A stretch of 64,000 nt of DNA from Metridium senile (GCA_949775045.1 OX459096.1:39603316-39667315); one strand, 5' to 3'. Shown: positions 21,201 through 54,660, numbered from the stretch's first letter. Translations and numbers: made by a program. Notes: generated from the letters alone by a model not told the origin.

Positions 21201-23781
21201 ATTTGTGCTTTCTAACTAACAATATCCACTGTTCTTATGGTTATAGTCAATAAAAGACCATCAGCTGCTTGCAATGGTTGCTGGGTTGCTGGCGATTGAC
21301 GTCATTGTACTGACAACGTGGCAGATTATAGACCCTCTTCATTATACTGTCAAATATCAACCAATTGTAGAGGTATGGCGTGCAGTCTATTATAGGAACA
21401 ACAGAATTGAAAGTTATAAAAAATATAAATCATCGTCATTATCATCTTCATTTCCCTTCCCCTCAACCAGTAAGTCAAGTGTCCAGTATGTATCAAAGGA
21501 ACCGTGGCCTATCACGCATACATTTCCCTTTTTAGTTGGGTGGGGGACAGTTATTTATACCTGAATAGTCCCCTTTATAATTCCCTGCGCCATCTTGAAT
21601 AGAAGCCGGGCCTTTGCATCGAAGCGAGACAAACGTTGAGCTTGCAATAATAGAGACCTTTTAACACCTCGCGGGACTATTATTCAAGTGTCTCCATCAT
21701 TGCAAGCTAAGCTCAACGTTCGTCTCGCTTCGATGCAAAGGCCCGGCTTCCTCAGTTCAAAATGGCTCTGGGAACTGTGAAAGAGACTATTGTCTCAACG
21801 GTCTCGTATTTTTTGGATTGATCACAAATCGGGATTGATCACAAATCAAAAGGTTGATTGTAAATTAATCATCTCTTGTTATGAGGCATCCACGTAAACG
21901 CAGCACATGATGGTAGGCCCCACTTAGTAATGAAATCAAGAAAGCGGTGTTGGTTAACGTTTAGGATTATATTAGAGCCGGCCCAAGGGACCGTATTGAT
22001 AGTTATTCACGTAACCTTCATTAAATTAATGTATCAATATACATCACAACTGAACCAACTTTAACCGTAGATTATTCTTGATTAGTATAAATACAAAGGT
22101 GATTATACAAAATCGCGCACTCTGAATGGTTTGCTATCTCGGATTTTCAGCCGATAATCACCTTTTCGGACAAAATAGATGCCAGTAGTCGTTTTGTGAC
22201 TGTAAGCGAAGATGAAATTGAAAACTTTAAAGAAAATGCTGTCCCAAAATCGACTAAAGAAGCTACAAAGTTTGGTGTCAAGCTATTTAAAGGTATCATA
22301 GTAAATTTTGTCATTATGCGAGACAATGTTTACGATTTTTACAATGTTTTTGTCGCGTGAGCTAGCTTTTAAAAAATATAATGTTTTTACTCTCAATGCT
22401 GTTTCCTTTCTTTTTGAAATAATCACCTTTGCATTTATACTAAAACGATTATTCACCTCAGGCGAAGTGATTATCGGTGAATATTTACCGAGCGGTGTGT
22501 CCCTTAAATGTTAATTTGTTAACACGAGTGGATGAATTACATTATTGTGGGTGTACGAGTGTGCTGAAGTGATTTATTTATTTATGCTTGCAACTTCCCA
22601 AATTAGGTAAACGAAACTCATTCCAACGAACCTTACAGCGAGTTCTGTTCGAGTAATCATGTTATCGTGTGGCCAGGAATAATTCTTGGTTATAAAGGTA
22701 CATGAAATGATATGATGCGGTGGTATTTGGTTATAAGATGATTACATTGTTGTTAGTGATGTGGTAATGATGCTGTTTGCATGGGGTGTGCGTCTTCATC
22801 TCCATGATAATAATAATGGTGGTCGTTAATATTAATTTAAAATAAATGCAACGTCAGTGTAAAAGTAAAATTATTTCGCTCGTATTTATTTCAAATTGTA
22901 TAACTAAAAGTTCCATTATTAATTTACGATCATGTATCACCAAACACATCTTTACTATTATCGCCACAAACATCATTACAGTGGAACCCCGTTAATCCCA
23001 CCACCGTAGGGACAGCCAAAAATGGCCGTATTAACGGGGTGGCCGTATTAAGCGGGTAAATTTTATAGAAAATGTATGGGCATGCATTTCGTCGGGACCT
23101 AAAAAACTGGCGTAAGGCGTAAGGCGGGGTTCCACTGAATTCTTAAAGACGATATAAATGTTATTTTTTCAGGTCTTCTTCTAGTGTTTGGAGCGTTTCT
23201 AGCATGGGAAACACGCACAGTAACAATCCCGGCCTTGAATGATTCCAAGAACATCGGTATATCCGTCTACACAGTAGTATTAACATGCATTATTGGGATA
23301 CCTGTGTTAATAGTGGTTAACAATATGCAGGATATCTCGTATGGTCTTAATGGTGCTATCTGTATGTTATGTACGTCTGTTTCGCTGGGTTTATTGTTCA
23401 TCCCTAAGGTAAGCAGAGCAGATTACAGTGGAACACCGTTAATCCGAACACCGAAGGGACAGTCCAAAGTGGCCGTATTAACGGGGTGGCCGTATTAAGC
23501 GGATAAATTTTATAGAAAATGTATGGGCATGCATTTGGTCGGGACATAAAAAACTGGCCGCAATAACAGAGTGGCCGTATTAAGCGGGTGGCCGTAAGGC
23601 GGTGTTCCCCTGTACCTCGTTATAATTTCATGGATTAGTGTTTTCTGAAATTGTCATTGTCATTATTTGATAGATCTCGATGCTTGGAAAAAAAGAAGCA
23701 GAAACAGCAACCAATCAAATTACGGTCAAAAGTCGAAATAGCATCTCACCAGGTGCAACCTCTCAATGTGCTCCAGGATAA
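6230..23781 (+). CDS. GABA-B-like metabotropic receptor (class C GPCR), 16 exons, 751 aa
   Basis: Exons: 6230-6484, 10533-10673, 11752-11922, 12215-12316, 12875-12940, 13902-14096, 14573-14803, 16761-16824, 17371-17451, 18017-18167, 19476-19608, 20703-20807, 21247-21372, 22607-22697, 23173-23408, 23674-23781. All phases join into one frame. Residues 1-30 form a signal peptide (a second Met at residue 11 could also start). The Venus-flytrap ligand domain follows to about residue 430; it has GGGCSVAT, KKYGWKRVAAIYQ, GMFYSDMARKVFC and GYDAVWAAALSLNK, all alignable with GABBR1. Seven membrane spans occupy about 440-716, with the extracellular cysteines TCQ and EFCSS, GLDG after TM2 and FIPK ending TM7. 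The cytoplasmic tail is only about 35 residues with no coiled coil, unlike mammalian GABBR1/2; there is also no sushi domain. It would act at the plasma membrane through heterotrimeric G proteins. The ligand cannot be deduced. Intron 10 uses a GC donor. AATAAA lies at 24615. Confidence 0.93.
6461..6590. repeat. Tandem copy of the exon 1 donor region
   Basis: The last 24 coding bases of exon 1 plus the splice donor and following bases (6461-6496) recur almost exactly at about 6555-6590 within intron 1. The copy reads GAGTGGAGGGATACGAAAG followed by TTAGTTTGTAG. The A before TTAGT removes the GT donor, so the copy is probably not used. Confidence 0.75.
6650..8015. other. Intron 1 interior, no gene seen
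   Basis: AT-rich intronic sequence of the GABA-B-like gene with T- and A-homopolymer tracts near 6970-7010 and 7100. Short open frames such as 7660-7926 have no recognisable domain and no splice support. Confidence 0.5.
8016..8170. repeat. Palindromic MITE-like element
   Basis: Arms reading TCAACATCC..TCGATTTTGTTGAATGGC and its reverse complement are separated by a short centre, with an inner AAACGCTTTTAAACTC pairing. The long hairpin without coding capacity indicates a MITE. Confidence 0.75.
8166..8225 (+). ncRNA. Degenerate hammerhead-like motif (weak)
   Basis: CTGAGAA (8177) is followed by a GGAC/GTCC hairpin and GAAA (8198), the layout of a hammerhead core (CUGANGA, stem II, GAAA). One core base deviates (AA instead of GA) and no clear cleavage-side stem is visible. 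Such motifs are known in Penelope-like retroelements. This may be a decayed remnant or chance. Confidence 0.2.
8746..9041 (+). repeat. 33-bp minisatellite, about 8 copies
   Basis: Tandem units of 33 bp built from 'tttacaaacaat' twice plus 'accactgctat', with small variants. Because the period is a multiple of three, several frames stay open; these open frames are artefacts of the repeat. It lies in intron 1 of the GABA-B-like gene. Confidence 0.95.
9412..9657. repeat. Long-armed palindromic MITE
   Basis: Arms of about 95-100 bp: TCAAGTTTATCAGTCTATGA at the left pairs with its reverse complement at the right. The arms continue through a CACGAGTTGCCGACG pairing and 'ttcatggttagt'. No coding sequence. 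Confidence 0.85.
10225..10340. repeat. Imperfect palindrome (AATCGTTCG family)
   Basis: AAAAATCGTTCGTCCAATCA at the left faces TGATTGGCTGTGA..CCGAACGATTTTT at the right with a short centre. Probably a small degraded MITE in intron 1. Confidence 0.55.
10820..10985. repeat. GATCCCAGGGTATTT minisatellite
   Basis: At least eight imperfect tandem units of GATCCCAGGGTATTT and close variants lie in intron 2, just downstream of exon 2. A related GGGATCAGGGATC-rich tract lies at about 17020-17165. Confidence 0.85.
11434..11675. repeat. Palindromic MITE, GACTCGCCGTACCGTAG family, copy 1
   Basis: The left end CGACTCGCCGTACCGTAGTC is matched by the reverse complement 'gtgactacggtagggcg' at the right. 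Inner arms TTGACATTATTTTGACATTT and AATGTCAAAATATTGTCAAA also pair. A second copy lies at 26089-26272. Confidence 0.8.
11957..12076 (+). repeat. (GGAAA)n microsatellite
   Basis: An uninterrupted run of about 24 GGAAA units directly after exon 3 in intron 3. Confidence 0.97.
13638..13871. repeat. Palindromic element, GAGCCCCTCCCAGGGG family, copy 2
   Basis: Starts ATATATGAGCCCCTCCCAGG and ends with the reverse complement CCTGGGAGGGGCTCATATAT, an inverted terminal repeat of about 22 bp. The interior has CTCCCTTGTTCCCTGA-type repeats. It ends about 30 bp before the exon 6 acceptor. Confidence 0.8.
14160..14611 (+). repeat. 149-bp tandem triplication including the start of exon 7
   Basis: Three copies of a 149-bp unit. 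Each ends with the first 39 bases of exon 7 (ACGGCAGCAGAACTCAAC and on to CGTGTC), at 14269-14307, 14418-14456 and the true exon at 14573-14611. The two upstream copies keep an AG before ACGGC but lack the rest of the exon, so using them would break the frame or skip coding sequence. Confidence 0.9.
15222..15631. repeat. Palindromic MITE, GGCCGGTTCACACGGGCG family
   Basis: Left AAGGCCGGTTCACACGGGCG and right CGCCCGTGTGAACTGGCCTT form the terminal inverted repeat. The interior is a series of GCGATTTT / AAAATCGC units that pair across the element. It is intronic (intron 7) with no coding content. Confidence 0.85.
16013..16745. repeat. Local duplication upstream of exon 8, second copy split by a MITE
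   Basis: The segment at about 16024-16165 (ATACATTAGACGATACC..TTTTGAGCTGTAAATTTAGT..) is repeated at 16195-16246 and continues at 16642-16745. The interruption is exactly the MITE 16247-16641. The second copy runs into the exon 8 acceptor. Confidence 0.85.
16247..16641. mobile_element. MITE, CAGTAAAAACCC family, copy 2
   Basis: 395 bp, beginning CAGTAAAAACCCGCATATAA and ending CGGGTTTTTACTG, with TA on both sides. The neighbouring duplicate has a single TA at the same place, which confirms the boundaries and the TA duplication. The ends match copy 1 at 556-794. Confidence 0.92.
17020..17170 (+). repeat. GGGATCAGGGATC-rich tract
   Basis: Repeated GGGATC / GGGATCAC motifs in intron 8. Related to the reverse-oriented GATCCC minisatellite at 10820-10985. 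Not coding. Confidence 0.6.
17650..17990 (+). repeat. Tandem repeats with partial exon 10-like copies
   Basis: First, several units of TATTGTATGTATTATATA; then a unit of about 92 bp in three copies carrying CTGCTGACCACACCCTT. That string closely resembles CTGCTGACCAAACCCTT, which encodes the PADQTL segment near the start of exon 10 (18017). The copies look like partial duplications of the exon edge. Confidence 0.75.
18209..18642. mobile_element. Long palindromic element flanked by TTAA
   Basis: 434 bp whose ends AGTGCATATGACATGAAATT and reverse complement are bordered by TTAA on both sides (18205-18208, 18643-18646). The arms are about 150-170 bp and nearly perfect, passing through TGACGTCA and GGTTCTTGGTTC. 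TTAA duplication is characteristic of piggyBac-type transposition, so this is probably a piggyBac-related MITE. No transposase is present. Confidence 0.75.
18893..18990 (-). repeat. tRNA-derived SINE head
   Basis: On the minus strand TAGCTGAGTGGTTAGG resembles a pol III A box and GGGTTCGAATCA a B box, followed by CCTGGCAGC. The spacing is longer than in a real tRNA because of inserted sequence, so this is a SINE relic rather than a functional tRNA. Confidence 0.6.
19811..20263. repeat. Composite nested palindromes
   Basis: Outer ends AGGGGCTGTATA and TATAAACAGCCCCT face each other. Inside are two complete hairpins: 19826-20137 (arms with CGCCAAAGGCGATAGGC and GGTCATTCCAAGACCCAAGT) and 20140-20255 (arms with CCCTGCTAGCCGGGATAACT). 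This suggests one palindromic element inserted in or next to another within intron 11. Confidence 0.7.
21600..21757. repeat. Palindromic MITE, GAAGCCGGGCCTTTGCATCG family
   Basis: GAAGCCGGGCCTTTGCATCG at the left and its reverse complement at the right frame about 158 bp. The arms continue through GAAGCGAGAC and AACGTTGAGCTTGCA. Intron 13. Confidence 0.85.
22082..22443. repeat. Palindromic element, AGTATAAATACAAAGGTGAT family
   Basis: AGTATAAATACAAAGGTGAT at the left is matched by ATCACCTTTGCATTTATACT at the right. Further ATAATCACC motifs inside suggest nested arms. Intron 13, no coding exon found inside. Confidence 0.65.
22979..23137. mobile_element. CAGTGG-type MITE, copy 2
   Basis: Starts CAGTGGAACCCCGTTAATCC after TA and ends GGCGGGGTTCCACTG. 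The interior has 'ggccgtattaacggggtggcc'. The right flank is AA, so one TA copy has mutated. It lies about 35 bp upstream of exon 15. Confidence 0.85.
23426..23612. mobile_element. CAGTGG-type MITE, copy 3
   Basis: 187 bp, starting CAGTGGAACACCGTTAATCC and ending GGCGGTGTTCCCCTG, flanked by TA on both sides. It begins only 17 bases after the exon 15 splice donor (23409), so the insertion nearly touched the donor. Confidence 0.9.
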
Positions 23782-24402
23782 TCGAATGAATTTGATTGAC
23801 AGGTAAAGATAGCTAGCTGTTACAAGAACGTATCATTACCGTCACCATCAGCATAATCATTATTGCCATGGCCATCGTCATCATCATCATAAATAATCGT
23901 TAACATTTATCAATACAGTCATCAGGACAATTATAACGTACAGTACCATTACAATCATCATTTTCATTACCAGTTATCACCAATATTAGTGTCATGAGCA
24001 CCATCACAATTGCATCCTCACAACCAACCACCAACCAACCATAAACACTATTGTTATACTGCCTATGTTAATATCAGTTCTCTATGATAGAGTGGTACCA
24101 TCCCACGCAGTGTCTAACTAATCTTGTACTTTCAGCGTTATGGCGAAGCACATCCATCACAGTTGCAGAACAGCATCATCCTGTTTACACTGGCGTTCGC
24201 TGACTATACTAAACACTTTATAAAACAAATATACCTACACTGTAAAAAAAAAAAACACCTTAGCTAAACAAATATATATGCACTGTAAAAAAACCCTTGT
24301 TATCTATAAAACAAATATACGTGCACTGTAAAGTATTTCATACACAAAAACTGATGTTCGGACGTTCAAGTGAAGCATTTATCGAGAAAGAATATGAAAA
24401 AT

Positions 24403-24481
24403 GTAGCCTGCGTCACATCCGGTTAAGTCTCGGTTAAGTCTCGGTTAAGTCCGAGAAATGTCCGGATGTGACGCAGGCTAG
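24403..24481. repeat. Short hairpin, TAGCCTGCGTCACATCCGG ends
   Basis: Perfect 19-bp inverted ends TAGCCTGCGTCACATCCGG surround three direct GGTTAAGTC-type units. A minimal MITE or internally deleted element in the receptor gene's 3' flank. Confidence 0.8.
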
Positions 24482-24614
24482 AAAAAAGACGAGGCAGACA
24501 GAGTTTGTCTATCATAACAAAACTTTAAACTTATTTACAAGTTTTCGCATTAAATAGTGCTGTTGTCAGCGTAGTCCAACATTTGAGTTCATATTAAAAA
24601 AAAAAACACACATA

Positions 24615-24620
24615 AATAAA
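24615..24620 (+). other. Candidate poly(A) signal of the receptor gene
   Basis: AATAAA about 830 bases after the stop codon at 23779-23781. Another AATAAA lies near 24750. The true 3' end is not determinable from sequence. Confidence 0.35.
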
Positions 24621-24799
24621 GAGTACGACGTTTATAATTATTTTGATGAGTTAGTGTTTTTTTGTAATGATGATAATGTTTTTATATAGAAACCACTAGA
24701 TTGTTTTGTACAAGTATTTTATTCGACGTAATGCAATAATGTACCAGAGTAATAAAAGACTGAAAAGTAAAAGTAAGGCACGGTCGGTAGTTGCGATCG

Positions 24800-25050
24800 T
24801 GGTTTAAATCTTAATAAAACCTATAGAGTTTATCATTGGTTAGTGCTAATCTTGGTATGAGAGTTAATCCTGGGTTAGTGCTAACATTGCCGGTTTAAGT
24901 CTTAATAAAACCTATAGAGTTTATCCTGGGCTAGAGCTAATCCGGGTCTAAATCTGATAAAACCTATAAAGCTGATTATGGGTCAGTGCTAATCATGATT
25001 TAACATTACATAGAGTCTACCCATTTTATCCTGATTTAGTGCTAATCCTG
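24800..25050 (+). repeat. Imperfect tandem repeat of about 80 bp
   Basis: Four or five degenerate units containing AATAAAACCTATAGAGTTTA and TTAGTGCTAATC. No coding potential. Confidence 0.7.
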
Positions 25051-25061
25051 GTTAACTTTTA

Positions 25062-25352
25062 CAGCGCGACGCACATTACCGTGGCCACCTAATTAAAGTT
25101 TTGTAGAAGTTAACCAATCAGAAAGCGAGAATTTTACCTTAATATAAAAGACACGCCGAGTGGCAAACGATAAACACTTTGAAATGTTCAAAGCGAAGAC
25201 AAGAGTGAAGTTTATAATGGCTGAAAAACCTCTCAGGATGTTTTAATTTGAAAAGGTGTAGCAAACAATTTGAAAAGTGAAACTTTTGAACGCTAAGCTT
25301 ACTTGTACAAAACTTTAATTGGGTGGCCACGGTAAGGCGCGTTATGCTGTAA
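25062..25352. repeat. Palindromic MITE, ACCGTGGCCACC family
   Basis: Left 'ttacagcgcgacgcac' then TTACCGTGGCCACCTAATTA; right TAATTGGGTGGCCACGGTAA then GGCGCGTTATGCTGTAA. Inverted ends of about 45 bp around a non-coding core, just downstream of the P4HA stop codon. Confidence 0.8.
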
Positions 25353-25664
25353 TAAAGCCTGTATGGTTAATCCTGAGTTTGTACAAATCGGGTTTCGACA
25401 ACTAGATAAATCAGTTTGAGGTCCAATTCTTGCCACCGAGTTTCGCGATCGAAGCTCTCATTAGTTAGTGTGGCGGGAAATTTAAAATACAGCACTAACG
25501 TTAACAAAACTTAAAAGATATCGATCTTAACTAGAGCCGTTCCCCTATAAGAGCATCACTACATAAGCATTGACTGTACTTTGCATTATATTTGTTTGAA
25601 GTATTAAAAATATTTTGATTTTTTATTAAAATATATATAAATCTATGTATTGATGTGATATTCG

Positions 25665-25670
25665 TTTATT
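25665..25670 (-). other. Candidate poly(A) signal of P4HA
   Basis: TTTATT on the plus strand reads AATAAA on the minus strand about 47 bases past the P4HA stop codon (25717-25719). Confidence 0.5.
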
Positions 25671-25716
25671 AATATCTGGTCGGCCATATTGGATGTTAGG
25701 TCGACGGAAGCTATTG

Positions 25717-34618
<8,902 letters not shown>

Positions 34619-35299
34619 GGCGTCTTGTCAAGTATTGTTCGACCTTTTCTTCGGTTGTATCAAGGATTTAGTTAATACTAGTCATTCAAAGGTGTTAGGA
34701 AGCGTCCAAGAATGAACGAGTTTGACACAAGAGCCACCATAAGCAAAATTTCGTCGTCTGACGAATACAAAGACAATATTGAGCTCCTCTTCACTATATC
34801 CTAATTACGCATGCGCACAGACAATACGCATATCGAGTTTCCTGCTCATTGACTGGGAGAAAATCTCAAACCCGCCAACTTTCAGTCACGAATATAAGTT
34901 TCCGAAGATAATGTTTTAAGGTCAAATAATATTTTCTTTATGGGATTGCTACACTATTTGACATATCCGTATCAGCTGGTACCAGAAGGAAACAGAAGTT
35001 TCAAGTTTTTTATTATTTATTTCATTCCAGCGCGTGTAACGCTGCACGTCTGTCAAGAGGAAACGTGTGTTCATTCAAGAGAAGGCCACGACACCAATAC
35101 CGTGTAAATGTTTCATTGGCTCAACAATGTTTTCAACAATGTATGATATACAGTTCTAAAACTCATGAATAATTAATGAAGAGAAAACAAAGACAAAATC
35201 ACTAGCGTGAAGGAGTTTGAAATCTGATGAAACACTTGCATAAAATTAGCCAACTTCGCTTTGAATTTCTCCAATAATTTGAGAAGTAATATCCAACAC

Positions 35300-35420
35300 T
35301 CGAAAGAGTGATTCATCAGGTTTTCAAACACCTCAAAATGGGCCCAAAAAAACTCGGCTGCGCCTCGTTTTTTTAACACATTTTTCGGTGTTTGAAAACC
35401 TGATGAAACACTCTTTCTCA
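35300..35420. repeat. Palindromic element, CATCAGGTTTTCAAACACC family
   Basis: GAGTGATTCATCAGGTTTTC then AAACACC pairs with GGTGTTTGAAAACCTGATGA then AACACTC. About 120 bp, non-coding. Confidence 0.75.
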
Positions 35421-35430
35421 TGTTTGATAT

Positions 35431-35592
35431 ATTACTAAACAACCGCATATAAGAACAAATGGATTAAGAACACCAGGCTGAAATTTGGTCAATAAAGTAC
35501 CATATAAATAAGAACAATACATAAGATATATAGGAACAAAATCAGCCTGAACCGAAAATCATGTGTTCTTATATGGCGGGTGTTTACTGTAC
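35431..35592. mobile_element. MITE, CAGTAAAAACCC family, diverged copy 3
   Basis: Left CTAAACAACCGCATATAAG and right CTTATATGGCGGGTGTTTAC then TGTA resemble the ends of the elements at 556-794 and 16247-16641 but differ at several positions. Probably a subfamily. Confidence 0.65.
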
Positions 35593-36012
35593 TCGATCGT
35601 CAACGACCCGCAAGTCTTCTTCAAATATGCGACGTACAGTATCTCCGATTTTATAAAATCGGCGGGAGTGAAAACAATCAAACAAATTCTCGCCCCAGGC
35701 CTCGACAATCACACAGAAATGGCTTGTGAACTTGTAGTCATAGTTAGAATTCCACGTCAATCTACACTTCATTTATACTGTTAAAAATCGAATCACGTTT
35801 GGTTTGATGTTCACCTCTGAAGAAGGTTAGCGATTTTTGACATAATCATTGCTATTTTGTTTTTACGCCATGTAGTTGCTGCTAGTTGAGTTGAGTAGCT
35901 ACAACATAAAATGAAAAACAAAGATTATCAAGAATATTCTCAAAATACACGATAAACCTGGTTCTATACCGCAATATATATACTTGGTCACGTGACCGAT
36001 ATACTATACAGA

Positions 36013-36178
36013 ATCTTATACTTCAATTTAAACTCGCGCGCTGATTGGTTGAGAACGAAACCGGATGCGAGGGTATTTAGCGTGGAATACCCTCTCATCC
36101 TGTTTCTGAATTCATCGGAACGAGCAGCGAGCAGCGAGCGTCTGGTTTTTGAAGCTTAAATTGAAGTATAAGATTCAA
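36013..36178. repeat. Palindromic MITE, GAATCTTATACTTCAATTTA family
   Basis: GAATCTTATACTTCAATTTA at the left and TAAATTGAAGTATAAGATTC at the right frame about 165 bp that include GAGCAGCGAGCAGCGAGCG. Not coding. Confidence 0.8.
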
Positions 36179-36187
36179 GGAAAATTC

Positions 36188-36484
36188 ATGCGATATTGAT
36201 TTCTCTCGTGAAATTCAACGTGGAATTCCCTCGTCCTCCAATGAATTTACCTATAAAAATAGCCAACCTTGTTGAGATAAATAGCTAAAGATAACCTTAC
36301 GTTTGATTGATTGTTAGAAACAATCTCCGCGGACTCCGCGTACTCCGCGATTCATGCGATATTGATTTCTCTCGTGAAATTCAACGTGGAATTCCCTCGT
36401 CCTCCAATGAATTTACCTATAAAAATAGCCAATCTTGTTGAGATAAATAGCTAAAGATAACCTTACGTTTAATTGATTGTTAAA
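36188..36484 (+). repeat. Direct tandem duplication of about 162 bp
   Basis: The block starting TTCATGCGATATTGATTTCT (36188) recurs from about 36350 with very few changes. The junction contains CCGCGGACTCCGCGTACTCC, itself echoed near 32945 (GCGGAGTACGCGGAG). Confidence 0.85.
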
Positions 36485-36734
36485 ACAACTCCGACGCAAG
36501 ATATGATGGAAAATACTAATTAAAATTAAAAAAATACTTTATTGTTATTTTGTACAGACTATTTTTAAAAATACTAAAGATAAATAATGTTTTACATGAT
36601 TAAAAATCTATTAAAATCGAATAAAATACATTTTCCTAGATATTTACAGTAGAAGTACATCCTGTGGAAGAAAAAAATAAAGAAATTAGAAGATAATTAG
36701 TGTAAATTAGCAAACAAGCACGAGAAAAGATCAC

Positions 36735-36963
36735 TAAGGGGTGGACCATTTGACTTTTGAGGGGGGGGGGGGGGGGGGGTGGTTGATGTTGTCCGTGCAG
36801 GAAATTTTTTTTTAGCCCGCTGGCATGTGCACGCAATTTATTTTATAGAAAAGCAAAGATTTCAGTGGCATTCAGTGGAAATTTTGGCTTGCAGGATTTT
36901 TTTTTTCAAAATCATCCACCCCCCCCCCCCCCCCCCTCAAAAGTTAAATGGTCCACCCCTAAC
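36735..36963. mobile_element. Palindromic MITE with poly-G/poly-C arms
   Basis: Ends AAGGGGTGGACCATTTGACT and its reverse complement continue into TTTTGAG followed by a run of about 18 G at the left and a matching C run at the right. About 229 bp with no coding sequence. Confidence 0.8.
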
Positions 36964-37023
36964 ATCTTCGATAGTAATATTACGGTCCTTTCGCGATTGA
37001 TTTCTCTGTGAATGCAAATATCA

Positions 37024-37310
37024 CTATTATTATTGTCATGGTTATGGTTATAAATGTTATCATGACAAGATATCATTGTTATTATCATCATGGTTATGGT
37101 TATAAATGTTATCATGACAAGATATCATTGTTATTATTGTCATGGTTATGGTTATAAATGTTATCATGACAAGATATCATTGTTATTATTGTCATGGTTA
37201 TGGTTATAAATGTTATCATGACAAGATATCATTGTTATTATCATCATGATTATGGTTATAAATGTTATCATGACAAGATATCATTGTTATTATTGTCATG
37301 GTTATGATCA
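37024..37310 (+). repeat. 52-bp minisatellite, about 5 copies
   Basis: Units of TATTATTGTCATGGTTATGG plus TTATAAATGTTATCATGACA plus AGATATCATTGT repeat every 52 bp, with some units reading TCATCATGG. Confidence 0.95.
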
Positions 37311-38208
37311 TCATCATTGTCACAATCAACATCGTTATCACCAGCTTTAGAATATCATAAATATTTATCGGCATCATAATCACCAATTCATCATCATCAT
37401 CAACAAATATCATTACAATCAACTACTGAATAATTGTAACTGATCATCAAAATCATCGTTATCAACATAAGACACCCCAAAAATCATCACCATTACAACC
37501 ATTATAAATATAATATCTCCCCAATTAGTAGGAAACCTCTGTCTGGCTAGAAGATTGAGACGTTAAAAAATGGTTTATTTATATATTATGATAACCAAAA
37601 TATCCATCATCAACATATGCCTAGTATTAACAATCATCAAAATCAGTCATCATCATCAAAACGTTATCATCATAATCACGATTTACAAACTTACATCTTC
37701 AATTAGATTAAGAGATCGTCTAGCCTTCCGTGAAAATTCGCTCTGTAAATAAAATTGAGAAACGTTGGTTGCGCCCAAGTCAGTTAACCATGAACGCATT
37801 TACCGGGTAGTGCAAGGAAAATTTGAATCGAAAAAGTAACTGATAAGAAGGATTTGAACACAGTAAAAATGACTCTTACAGCATGTACGAAATCATGTTA
37901 CGTAACTGATTTTTGAACCAGAACCCTAAAAGGACCCTAAAAGGTACACACAGGAAATATTTTTACCCTAAAAGGTACGCCCATCACCCCTACCACTTGG
38001 ACAAAGGGAGGATCCCCCCCCCCCGGGGGGGCCGGGATTTGAAACAATGAATAAAGTAGATGCTGTATATTCTTATGTGATAACGATGCCTATGTACAAA
38101 GATAATGTGAACAGTTGGACTTGTTATAACGTTTAACAGCTAATTTAATTGGATATGAATACTGCAAAAACTAAGTTGTGGTTACTCTCTATATAAAAAT
38201 ATATCCAG

Positions 38209-53654
<15,446 letters not shown>

Positions 53655-54660
53655 CTCACTATAAAGGATAGCCCTTCAGTGGTTTTATCCATTGTGTCTT
53701 TCGAGGGAAAAGATTACAAACACAACTGTATTTGACCGCCATTTTTTGTAACATTCGTTCCCAGGCCTCTTTGTGAAGGTTATCGAAATACAAATCTTTG
53801 GGCTACCTGTCTTATATTTCTAAAAAAAGAAAAAGTATTTCTTCATTTCAAGATTCTGAACGGAAAAAATATAAATGTACAAATACTAGTTAACTTGTTT
53901 ATTTCCATTTATACCCAGATAGAATAGCTAACTTGCGATAGTAAAAAAAAAAACAGTAGACTATCATGGTCTCCTGGACTATGCAATATTTAAACATTTA
54001 GAATGCTTTTCTGAATAGAGATCCTTGCAATCAAACCAGTCCATAACACTATACTTGTAGATCTGGAATTTATCAATGTAATTTATTCAACAATTTCACA
54101 TATTTTTATATGTAATGCAGAACAATTGTCATTTTTTTAAATCAAATCAAATAAATTTTAAAATTGATGACGTCATATTGAATTGTCGAAACCTGATAAA
54201 GTCGGCTACTTACAAGACCGGCAAAAGGTAACAATTAAGTTGCCTTTTACATTTTTTTGCTACAATCTTTCTTGATAGTAGCGATAGTAACAAAATCACT
54301 GATTGTTTCATTTCTTTCCTGTTTACATATTTTTCTTCTGGAATTTGAAATAGTTTTCTCTCTAGTCACGCTTACGAAAGCGTCCGGCGGCAAAGTATTT
54401 TCGCATAAATAACGAACTTGCTTTCAAGAAAAGCAGTCGAAATAGACAGTCTTGTGAAATCATAAAATCTAAAAAGTCTTCAAAACCTCGGGCATTTTAT
54501 TGTTGCTTTTATTGTGGTCAGTCGCAACAGAGAGCTTCCGCTTTAAATATAGTGACTGTGTTTGGGTTTCCTGTTTCGGTGGGATATTTAATAGCCATGA
54601 TTCGTGTTTGACAGTACTGTCTGCTAAAACTATCATTACGGAATACTGAAAGCATTCAAG
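53655..54660. promoter_or_regulatory. Head-to-head intergenic region, candidate bidirectional promoter
   Basis: The kinase start codon (53654, minus) and the likely first non-coding exon of the roadblock gene (plus, ending 54703) are divergent and about 1 kb apart. No coding sequence lies between. I see no TATA box or CpG-rich core I can defend, so the promoter call rests on geometry alone. Confidence 0.45.

Larger units (their letters stand above)
23782..25716. other. Intergenic region between the receptor and P4HA genes
   Basis: No coding exon seen. It holds CATCAT-type low complexity (about 23850-24010), a short perfect hairpin (24403-24481), a putative poly(A) signal at 24615, imperfect repeats of a 'aataaaacctatagagttta' unit (about 24800-25050) and a palindromic element (25062-25352). 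Confidence 0.6.
34619..38208. other. Intergenic region between P4HA and the kinase 3' end
   Basis: No coding exon seen. It contains the P4HA promoter side (34619 onward), four palindromic elements (about 35300-35420, 35431-35592, 36013-36178, 36735-36963), a 162-bp direct duplication (36188-36484), a 52-bp tandem repeat (37024-37310), ATC-rich low complexity (37310-37690) and G/C homopolymers near 38010-38030. Confidence 0.6.
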
